The notes under the pieces: model-generated
Databases searched by the model: none
Told to the model about the DNA's origin: nothing
What the model saw: the letters and a program-made list of their open reading frames with translations, nothing else
Shown here: positions 1 through 5,706 of the stretch, one piece after another
Layout: every line of letters starts with the position of its first letter
Position numbering within the stretch: the stretch's first letter is position 1
Translations under genes and position numbers: made by a program
Assembly: GCA_030603505.1 (NCBI GenBank)
Contig: JAUVXQ010000029.1
Coordinates: 1-12,305, forward strand
Length of the DNA: 12,305 nucleotides
Origin: Candidatus Heimdallarchaeota archaeon
GTDB taxonomy: Archaea > Asgardarchaeota > Heimdallarchaeia > Heimdallarchaeales > Heimdallarchaeaceae
Reading direction: 5' to 3'

Positions 1-87
1 AGTTCCAACTACTTCTCTACAGGGTCTAAGTTGCTGGACAAGATTCTTTAAACTTCTTATGAAGTTTATTCTATTAGTTAAATTCAT
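1..87 (-). CDS. N-terminal fragment of an unidentified protein, cut by the left window edge
   Basis: An ATG at 85-87 on the minus strand opens a frame with no stop to the window edge, giving 29 residues that begin MNLTNRINFIRSL and end REVVGT. The composition (a basic amphipathic start, then LVQQLRP) looks like a real protein N-terminus, while the plus-strand frames of the same stretch are interrupted by stops. It would be transcribed divergently from the DinB-like gene at 166, which suits the AT-rich spacer between them. I do not recognise the family from this fragment and assign no function. The main doubt is its length: a 29-codon open frame in AT-rich DNA can occur by chance. Confidence 0.45.
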   Translation of the reverse strand, partial: MNLTNRINFIRSLKNLVQQLRPCREVVGT

Positions 88-165
88 AATAATTTTGTCG
101 GCACTTTGACCCTAAAATTTTGCGGTAATTCGGAAGTACTATATATTCAAAAAAAAATTTCACTC

Positions 166-669
166 ATGTTCAACTTGTTGGAGTATTACAAATTAATTGA
201 AAAAGAGAGAAATGATCACTTTAAACTGTTCAAACTAGCACCTAAGGATGTCTTCCACAAATCTTTTACAGAAGATACTTGGTCTACTGAGCTCATCTTT
301 AGACATAATCTTGCAGTTCTAAATTGGTTCAAAACGCTTATTCCTAATATTGATTTCGAAGAAAGTACCTTGGCTACTAAATATGGTGAAAAAACTGAAG
401 ATTCCTTCTCTTTAGAGGAAATTGAAAAAGAATTCCACAAGATATCTCCTATTATAGTTGAAGGGATTGAAAAAATGACTATTGAAGAGGAAGAGGAAAT
501 TCTAAAATCTCCTTTCGGTGATAATCCAAGATACAAGAGTATCGCTGGTTTATTAAATCACGAAAGTAATCATTTAGGTCAAGTTATTTGGATTTTCAAG
601 CGAATAACTGGATGGACAGATCAGGATATCAGAGAGAAATTATATGGTGTTCCTAAGAAAGAAGATTAA
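166..669 (+). CDS. DinB-like metal-binding four-helix protein
   Basis: The product is 167 residues from the ATG at 166. A TTG at 106 in the same frame would add 20 residues, but family proteins start directly with the first helix, here EYYKLIEKERNDHF, so the ATG is preferred. What can be seen is a helical protein with His47 in RHNLAVLNWF and a C-terminal His-x3-His (His132 and His136, NHESNHLGQV). This is the spacing of the DinB/YfiT-type metal triad. Family members are four-helix bundles binding Ni, Zn or Mn; some are thiol-dependent transferases, but most have no known reaction. An acidic insert (EEEEE, about residues 107-111) lies before the last helix. No operon partner is evident: the next large gene starts 125 bases downstream. 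The superfamily assignment is fairly safe; the substrate is unknown. Confidence 0.75.
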   Translation: MFNLLEYYKLIEKERNDHFKLFKLAPKDVFHKSFTEDTWSTELIFRHNLAVLNWFKTLIPNIDFEESTLATKYGEKTEDSFSLEEIEKEFHKISPIIVEGIEKMTIEEEEEILKSPFGDNPRYKSIAGLLNHESNHLGQVIWIFKRITGWTDQDIREKLYGVPKKED

Positions 670-681
670 GGTAGAGAGGCT

Positions 682-747
682 ATGCCAGAACAACAAAAAG
701 ATTCCCTTACAAAACTATCTGTTGACCATTTCATATGCCAAAAATAG
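682..747 (+). other. Doubtful 21-codon ORF in the spacer between the DinB-like and peptidase genes
   Basis: An ATG at 682, thirteen bases after the DinB-like stop, opens 21 codons (MPEQQKDSLTKLSVDHFICQK) ending in TAG. The heptamer AGAGAGG lies at 673-679, only two bases before the ATG, which is too close for a good ribosome-binding site. The same heptamer precedes the Vps23-like gene at a better distance. The peptide could be a degraded gene remnant, a micro-protein or chance. I see no homology. Confidence 0.15.
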
Positions 748-794
748 GTAGGTTTTAGAGAAAAAGATAAAACGGTGTAACTCTTTTTCGACAT

Positions 795-2783
795 ATGAAT
801 TTTAAAGATTTACTAAATTCAATGATGGATGAACTTTCTGGTGAAAGAACAAAAAGAATTGTAGGGATATTGTCTACTTATCATCGAATACAAGCAAGTT
901 CTGGATTATTATCTGCAATCAAAGTGATTCAAGAAGAGTTAAAAGTTATAGGGGATCAAAACTGTAAGATTATTGAGTATATAGCAGATGGTAAAAAACG
1001 TTATTATGATTGGAATACTCCTATCCCTTGGGAAATTAAAGATGGCTCCTTGAAACTTATTGAACCTGAAGAGAAAATACTTTGTAGATTCACAGAAACC
1101 CCTGTAAGTATTACAACCCATTCAAAATCAATTGATATAATAGCTGAGATTGTTGACATTGGAGAAGGGAAAGAAAAAGATTTCGAAGAGAAAGATGTAA
1201 AAGGAAAAATAGTTTTAACATCTGGATCACCTCGATCACTAATAGAAAGAATGCACAAGAATGAAGCGATTGGAATTCTTGGTTATCCAACTGAGCAGAG
1301 AGCAGCGGGACATGCACATTTAATTCAATATTTAGGAATTTGGCCTAATGCAGAAAATGTAGATAAAGCTAGTTTTGGATTTTCACTTTCGAGAAAACAA
1401 GCATTAGAGTTGTTAAATCATTTAAAAAGAGGGAAGAAAGTAGAAGTTCAAGCAAAAATCGATGCTAAATTAGAACCAGGGAAAATGCAAATCTTATCTA
1501 CAAAGATTGAAGGAACAAAAATTCCTGAAGAAGAAATAATTTTAATTGCTCACATATGTCATCCTTCGCCTTCTGCTAACGACAACGCGTCAGGTAGTGC
1601 ATTATTACTAGAAGTTTTTAGAACAATTTTTGAATTGATTAAACAAAGTAAACTACCACAACCAGAAAGATCTCTAAGATTTTTATGGGTACCAGAATTC
1701 AATGGTAGTCTTCCTTGGATAGAGAATCAGTCTAAGAAAGAAACTTGGAAACCACAATTTTGCATAAACTTAGACATGGTGGGAGAACATCCTGCTATTA
1801 TTGGAGAACCATTCACAGTTCATCAAGCTAGTATCACAACTCCATTTTACCTCAATGACGTTATCAATTGTGCTGTTAATTTGATTAAAGATAATAGAAA
1901 AGCAATTGAACAAGGAGGGTGGCAACATCCTTGGAATTATCGGTTTAAATCATTCTCAGGAGGGTCAGATCATGTTCTTTTCAACGATGAGCCAACTAGA
2001 ATCCCAGCTGTTATGTTTGGTCATAATGATCAATTCTGGCATACAAATTTAGATACTGTAGAGAAGGTTGATACAACAGAATTGAAAAGAGTAGGTCTTG
2101 TGACAACAATATCTGCCGTATTAAGTGCATATACTACAAAATTCAGTACTATAATCCTTAATTCGTTTATATCAGGACATTTGACGCGAAAAGGACAATT
2201 TTTAGAAATGATAACTTCAGAGTTTGAAAAATATGAGAATAATGAAGAACAAGAACAAAAATTAGCCTACTACATCATGCGACATTTGGGACAGGCATTC
2301 ATAGTAAATGAAAAAATCGCATTGAATTCTATAAAAATGTCTTTTGGAAAAATTGATAAAAATCTCTTAAAACTTATAGAAGATGATGTTGAGTCATTTT
2401 TAGAGAAATTTGAGACGATTAAACAGAAAATCCCTCTTATGGAAATAAGTGAAAAATTAAAGCAGGAATTGATGAAAATACCAATAAGAAAATGGAATGG
2501 ACCAATAGATGCTAGCCACATATATAGAGTTCTTAGTGATGAAGAAAAGGAGTTACAACCACCTAATTTTGAGATGTCACAAATTGAAAGAATTAAATCC
2601 TTTATTCGATCTTCTTCATTTGGAGGAACAATTCACGAAATTATTAACTTAATCAATGGCAAAAGAACAATAAGTGATTTACTTATCCATCACTCATTGT
2701 CATCTAGGAAAATATCTCACTGTTCAACCGTACTTGATTTTCTTAAACTCTTGAAATTAAAGAATTTGCTAGAATTTAACTGA
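795..2783 (+). CDS. M28/DUF4910-type zinc aminopeptidase with C-terminal winged-helix-like extension
   Basis: A 662-residue cytoplasmic protein with no signal peptide. An N-terminal helical region is followed by a PA-like insert (about 100-220) and a zinc exopeptidase core. Candidate metal and catalytic residues are His253 and His256 in AHICHP, Asp263 in ANDNASG, Glu301 in WVPEFNGSLPW, Asp327 and Glu331 in NLDMVGE, Asp392/His393 in GGSDHVLF, and His416 in FWHTNLDT. The CHP...NDN..SG pattern is that of the DUF4910 branch of M28 aminopeptidase-like proteins. Residues about 450-590 are helical. The last about 70 residues (NGKRTISDLL and after) look like a winged helix, as reported for some relatives. 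The reaction is inferred to be removal of N-terminal residues from peptides; the substrate is unknown. The ATG has no Shine-Dalgarno, and an A-rich box near 761-771 about 28 bases upstream would suit a leaderless transcript. Confidence 0.8.
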   Translation: MNFKDLLNSMMDELSGERTKRIVGILSTYHRIQASSGLLSAIKVIQEELKVIGDQNCKIIEYIADGKKRYYDWNTPIPWEIKDGSLKLIEPEEKILCRFTETPVSITTHSKSIDIIAEIVDIGEGKEKDFEEKDVKGKIVLTSGSPRSLIERMHKNEAIGILGYPTEQRAAGHAHLIQYLGIWPNAENVDKASFGFSLSRKQALELLNHLKRGKKVEVQAKIDAKLEPGKMQILSTKIEGTKIPEEEIILIAHICHPSPSANDNASGSALLLEVFRTIFELIKQSKLPQPERSLRFLWVPEFNGSLPWIENQSKKETWKPQFCINLDMVGEHPAIIGEPFTVHQASITTPFYLNDVINCAVNLIKDNRKAIEQGGWQHPWNYRFKSFSGGSDHVLFNDEPTRIPAVMFGHNDQFWHTNLDTVEKVDTTELKRVGLVTTISAVLSAYTTKFSTIILNSFISGHLTRKGQFLEMITSEFEKYENNEEQEQKLAYYIMRHLGQAFIVNEKIALNSIKMSFGKIDKNLLKLIEDDVESFLEKFETIKQKIPLMEISEKLKQELMKIPIRKWNGPIDASHIYRVLSDEEKELQPPNFEMSQIERIKSFIRSSSFGGTIHEIINLINGKRTISDLLIHHSLSSRKISHCSTVLDFLKLLKLKNLLEFN

Positions 2784-2786
2784 AAA

Positions 2787-2815
2787 CTACAAATTCTTAT
2801 TCTTTTATTGTTATT
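2787..2815 (+). terminator. Possible oligo-T terminator after the peptidase gene
   Basis: Just after the peptidase stop the plus strand carries a T-rich run (ATTCTTATTCTTTTATTG) without a stable hairpin. Archaeal RNA polymerase commonly terminates at such oligo-T tracts. In AT-rich DNA this is weak evidence. Confidence 0.3.
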
Positions 2816-2872
2816 AGGAACAAAGCAAACTATTTTAAGAGAGAATCAATATATCTAGTTCGTAGATTTACA

Positions 2873-3574
2873 ATGACAAAGGACGAATTAAAATCTCTTG
2901 CAAGTTCAGTGTCCATGCTCAAAAACATGATAGAGAGCATTGTTACTACTGTACAAGACCGTTTTAAAGATAATGATAAGATTATAATATCATTAAAGGA
3001 AAAAATTGAGAATTTTGAAAATAAAATTGATGAATCATCAATTTCTGGCGATACTGGTCAAATAACTGTAAGCCAAGAATTACTAAAGAAAATTGAACAA
3101 ATGGAATTAAGATTAGATAAGTTAAACGAGAGAATTTTACTAGTTGAAGCAGCAAAAAGTGTAAAAACTGAGATTCCTTCAGCTAAACCTGTCATTGATA
3201 TAAGTGCTATTGAAGATATTGCAAAAACTGAAATTGTCACCCCTAAGGAACCAGCTCCAAAATCAGCACCTCCACCAGCACCAGCAGCAGATATACCAAT
3301 ACCAGAAGTAAAAACGACAACTCCGTCTGTTATAGATGCAGAAAGACCCGTGAGCGATGTTGCAAAAGAAGCACCAGCATCTCCAATCCCTAAACCACCC
3401 ACAGTTGTTGATCAAGTACAAGTTACTGACGATGCAGAAACGACTTTACCTAAAACAGAAGAAATAGAGAAAACAGTTCCTGAATCGGAAAAATCAGCAG
3501 AATTATTTGAAGAAGCGGTCAACGGAGACAAATCTGAATTATTAAAAGCCTTAAAAAAGCTTGAAGACATATAA
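2873..3574 (+). CDS. Coiled-coil protein with proline/alanine-rich low-complexity linker, function unknown
   Basis: A 233-residue soluble protein that I do not assign to a family. It has three zones. Residues 1-95 form long charged helices with heptad spacing (a first segment around 5-52, a second 65-95), separated by a short polar gap. Residues about 100-190 are low-complexity, rich in Pro, Ala, Val, Asp and Glu, with clusters such as KSAPPPAPAAD and SPIPKPPT. Residues 205-233 form a final amphipathic helix (SAELFEEAVNGDKSELLKALKK). This is the layout of a scaffold or adaptor with a flexible linker and a terminal docking helix, which is inference only. It starts at the ATG after the short spacer 2784-2872 and lies 44 bases before the GPT gene, so co-transcription is likely. 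The proline-rich zone has near matches (PSAKP, PKSAP) but no exact P(S/T)AP motif. Confidence 0.7.
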   Translation: MTKDELKSLASSVSMLKNMIESIVTTVQDRFKDNDKIIISLKEKIENFENKIDESSISGDTGQITVSQELLKKIEQMELRLDKLNERILLVEAAKSVKTEIPSAKPVIDISAIEDIAKTEIVTPKEPAPKSAPPPAPAADIPIPEVKTTTPSVIDAERPVSDVAKEAPASPIPKPPTVVDQVQVTDDAETTLPKTEEIEKTVPESEKSAELFEEAVNGDKSELLKALKKLEDI

Positions 3575-3618
3575 CTATCTCAACGGAAATTTCTTAAAGT
3601 GTTTACAAAATTTGAGTG

Positions 3619-4644
3619 ATGGTTAGTGCAATAGTAATTTACATCACTACATTTTTTGTTCCTCTTTTATTGAGCCTAGTGGTTTTACCTTTTTATATAC
3701 GTTTTATGAAGAAAAAGAAAATTGTGGGAACAGATATTCATAAAGAATCTCAACCAAAAATTGCTGAAATGGGTGGAATAATAATTCTATTAGCAATGAT
3801 TATCGGATCAATAATAGCTATATTCATTGTATCTGACCCCTCAGATAAGTTGACAATTGGCATATTTTGTATCACAATCACTATTGCAGGTATAATTGGT
3901 TTAATAGACGATTTTAAACCGCTCAGTGCAATTATTAAACCCATACTTTTGCTGTTTGCGTCTATTCCGATTATTGTTTCAAAAAGATACATTTCAGAGC
4001 CCATGTTACCATTTGTTGGGAAAACGAGGTTAAATATAGTGTATTTAGCTCTACTTCCTTTTGTTGTGTCTGTACCAGCAAATGCAGTAAATATGTTAGA
4101 TGTCTTCAATGGGTCAATGGCAACAACCTCTATGCTAGTTCTTGTTGCGATTGCCATTGCTAGTGGGTTAATTTTTGGTTTTAGTTTTACCGAATTAAAT
4201 CTAACGTATGTGTTTTTACTAATTACTTTAGGAGCTTTACTAGCTTTCTGGTTCTTTAATAGATATCCAGCTAAAGTCTTTGCAGGAGACACAGGAAGTT
4301 TAACAATAGGTGCAGCGATTGGTGCAATTGCTGTTCTTGGGCAGCTTGAGATAGTAGTAATCATTGCAATGATACCTTTCATCATGAACGCTTTTGGGAC
4401 TTTGAGTAGTGTGAAAGGATTAGTTGAAAGAAGGAAAATGCCAGCTAGACCTACTTCAATGACGAAAGATTGGAAATTACAAGCTAATCCAGATCCAAAA
4501 GCTCCAATAACATTGGTTGGTATAGTCTTACAAAAAGGTCCTTTACGTGAAGATGATGTTGTTAAAAGTTTCAACATTCTTACAATACTTAGCTGTATAT
4601 TAGCAATAATAACAGCAGTTCTGATTAGGGTGACGGTAAAATGA
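3619..4644 (+). CDS. GPT-family polyprenyl-phosphate GlcNAc-1-phosphate transferase (MraY/WecA/Alg7 superfamily)
   Basis: An integral membrane protein of 341 residues with about ten hydrophobic segments. Family motifs appear in order: the nucleotide-sugar loop GTDIHKESQPKIAEMGG (about 37-53), the Mg-binding Asp pair in GLIDDFKP (97-98), NAVNMLDVFNG (155-165), FAGDTGS (221-227), and the basic cytoplasmic loop ERRKMPARPT (270-279). The enzyme moves a sugar-1-phosphate from a UDP-sugar to a polyprenyl (dolichyl) phosphate on the cytoplasmic face. In archaea this usually starts N-glycan lipid carrier synthesis, as AglH or Alg7 does, so UDP-GlcNAc is the likely donor but is not proven by sequence. 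Peptidoglycan synthesis is unlikely given the archaeal context. A GTG directly before the ATG is an alternative start adding one residue. The stop overlaps the next start (ATGA), implying translational coupling to the small membrane protein. Confidence 0.88.
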   Translation: MVSAIVIYITTFFVPLLLSLVVLPFYIRFMKKKKIVGTDIHKESQPKIAEMGGIIILLAMIIGSIIAIFIVSDPSDKLTIGIFCITITIAGIIGLIDDFKPLSAIIKPILLLFASIPIIVSKRYISEPMLPFVGKTRLNIVYLALLPFVVSVPANAVNMLDVFNGSMATTSMLVLVAIAIASGLIFGFSFTELNLTYVFLLITLGALLAFWFFNRYPAKVFAGDTGSLTIGAAIGAIAVLGQLEIVVIIAMIPFIMNAFGTLSSVKGLVERRKMPARPTSMTKDWKLQANPDPKAPITLVGIVLQKGPLREDDVVKSFNILTILSCILAIITAVLIRVTVK

Positions 4645-4910
4645 AGTACTACAAAATAGCCCCTCGATTAACTAGAATTTTAGGGTTGGAGATATTTGTC
4701 TTTGTGAGTTTCCTAGCTATATGTGCTCTTATTAATTTAATAGCGGGTATACAAATTGACACTACAACTTTCTGGAATTTTATTGTCGGGGCAGGAAAAG
4801 TTATCCTTAGTTTCATTTTGGTAGGCATATGGCTGAGTTTATGGTACTATTTGACTAAAAAACTTATTAAAGTTAAAAAAGAAGAGAATCTACCCGTAAA
4901 AACAATATAA
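4641..4910 (+). CDS. Small two-helix membrane protein coupled to the GPT transferase
   Basis: An 89-residue protein whose ATG overlaps the GPT stop codon in an ATGA junction, so the two are almost certainly translated together. It has a basic N-terminus (KYYKIAPRLTR), a first hydrophobic segment at about 13-36, a polar turn (GIQIDTTTF), a second segment at about 47-71 (ILSFILVGIWLSLWYYL), and a lysine-rich tail (KKLIKVKKEEN). By the positive-inside rule both termini should be cytoplasmic. I do not recognise a family. The coupling suggests an accessory subunit or partner of the glycosyl-phosphate transferase, but this is inference. The gene ends 17 bases before the converging Vps23-like gene. 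Confidence 0.75.
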   Translation: MKYYKIAPRLTRILGLEIFVFVSFLAICALINLIAGIQIDTTTFWNFIVGAGKVILSFILVGIWLSLWYYLTKKLIKVKKEENLPVKTI

Positions 4911-4927
4911 TTGAAATATAGAAACTA

Positions 4928-5584
4928 CTACTGTTGAGATTGTAACAGGAACACACGTTTCTTCAAACTATAATACTTTTTTGCAAACTCAAGACTCAAT
5001 ATGTCATAATCTTCAAATTGTTGCTCTATTACAAAAAGCTGACTCTCAAGTCCTAAAATCTCATCATCTAAATGATTTTGTTTTTCTTGTTCTAGTACTT
5101 GAGTTGATGTTTTGCTTACTTTTCTAGACTTCATTTCCATCAATAGACCTCTTTTTTGCTTAAGAATTAAAGCTAACTGATCCTTTTGTTGAGATAGCGA
5201 ATTGAATTGTGTTTGTGGATCAACCCAATCATATTCTACACTTTTCATCCTTGGGGGGACCTTAGAGAATAGACGCCTAATTTCAACTATTACCTGGAAA
5301 AGATGATACGAGGATTTCCATCTAGCAAGCATTCTCATATCAAGTAAACCATTTTTATCGACATTTGGATGTGATATAGGAGTCAAAATATGTATAAGAG
5401 GAGCGCTAGCTGGAAAAGAGTCAAGTAATTGAATCTCAACATCAATTGCGTACTCACCTTCTTCTATTATAATTGGAATGAAACCTTTCCATCTGGTTAA
5501 ATCTCCATCTTTGGGTTGAAAACCATATGATCGTTCATATACAAATTGTGCTTCTTTGCTCAAGATACTATCAGGGATAGGCAT
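4928..5584 (-). CDS. vps23: Tsg101/Vps23-like ESCRT-I subunit: UEV domain, coiled coil and steadiness-box-like C-terminus
   Basis: A 218-residue soluble protein. Residues 1 to about 112 have the E2/UEV fold: a sheet region (GFIPIII, YAIDVEIQLLDSFPASAPLI), then HPNVDKNG (72-79), RWKSS (88-92), helix HLFQVIVEIRRLF, and VPPRM, which matches the PP end of the Tsg101 UEV. The position of the E2 catalytic Cys, ten residues after the His of HPN, is Asp82, so it should not conjugate ubiquitin. Residues about 127-185 are a charged coiled coil. Residues 180-218 (FEDYDILSLEFAKKYYSLKKRVFLLQ) resemble the Tsg101 steadiness box, which pairs with Vps28. Known role of the family: ubiquitin or motif recognition and ESCRT-I assembly. 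Asgard UEV/Vps23 proteins have been reported. No other ESCRT gene is in the window. A good promoter (5627-5634) and AGAGAGG site precede it. An alternative is a non-ESCRT UEV/RWD protein. Confidence 0.78.
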   Translation of the reverse strand: MPIPDSILSKEAQFVYERSYGFQPKDGDLTRWKGFIPIIIEEGEYAIDVEIQLLDSFPASAPLIHILTPISHPNVDKNGLLDMRMLARWKSSYHLFQVIVEIRRLFSKVPPRMKSVEYDWVDPQTQFNSLSQQKDQLALILKQKRGLLMEMKSRKVSKTSTQVLEQEKQNHLDDEILGLESQLFVIEQQFEDYDILSLEFAKKYYSLKKRVFLLQSQQ

Positions 5585-5593
5585 TAGCTATTT

Positions 5594-5600
5594 CCTCTCT
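5594..5600 (-). promoter_or_regulatory. Ribosome-binding site of the Vps23-like gene
   Basis: On the minus strand AGAGAGG lies nine bases before the ATG at 5584, a workable Shine-Dalgarno distance. This supports that ATG as the start. Confidence 0.5.
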
Positions 5601-5626
5601 TACGGTATTAATATCACAATGTTGTA

Positions 5627-5634
5627 TTTATATA
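5627..5634. promoter_or_regulatory. Near-palindromic TATA box in the Vps23-like/ABCE1 divergent promoter
   Basis: TTTATATA on the plus strand matches the archaeal TATA consensus, and the minus strand reads TATATAAA. For the minus-strand Vps23-like gene the start of transcription would fall near 5603, leaving a leader of about 19 bases that contains the AGAGAGG site. For ABCE1 it would leave about 50 bases of leader, so a second box nearer ABCE1 is the better candidate there. Confidence 0.5.
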
Positions 5635-5676
5635 TTCTCTTTCAGTTTCTAAAAAATTGGTTACTAAATCTGTAAA

Positions 5677-5685
5677 TTTTTAAAG
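5677..5685 (+). promoter_or_regulatory. Candidate ABCE1 TATA box giving a leaderless transcript
   Basis: TTTTTAAAG is centred about 26 bases before the ABCE1 ATG at 5707. No Shine-Dalgarno precedes that ATG, so a leaderless mRNA from this box fits. The whole region is AT-rich, so the call is tentative. Confidence 0.35.
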
Positions 5686-5706
5686 TTATAGAAAATTTCT
5701 CTAATA

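Noticed and set aside
106..165. TTG-initiated 20-residue extension of the DinB-like protein
   Set aside because: Family proteins start with the helix at the ATG at 166. The extension covers the AT-rich region between divergent starts, where promoters are expected.
3058..3402. Minus-strand Gly/Ala-rich frame opposite the coiled-coil protein
   Set aside because: Its composition is the mirror of the Pro/Ala-rich linker codons on the plus strand. There is no independent evidence for a gene.
3236..3420. P(S/T)AP late-domain motif in the proline-rich protein that might bind the UEV domain
   Set aside because: No exact PSAP or PTAP is present; only PKSAP and PSAKP. It is not evidence of an interaction on its own.
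3750..4577. Long open frame of 275 codons on the minus strand inside the GPT gene
   Set aside because: It is antisense to a gene with all GPT motifs. Its product is hydrophobic and repetitive because it mirrors membrane-segment codons, and it has no recognisable motif.
3619..4644. MraY for peptidoglycan synthesis
   Set aside because: The context is archaeal, there are no Mur genes, and the motifs (NAVNMLDVFNG, ERRKMPARPT) fit the general GPT/Alg7-AglH group better.
4928..5584. Active ubiquitin-conjugating E2
   Set aside because: The catalytic cysteine position is Asp82 and the protein contains no cysteine that could replace it; the C-terminal coiled coil and steadiness-like block fit Vps23 better.
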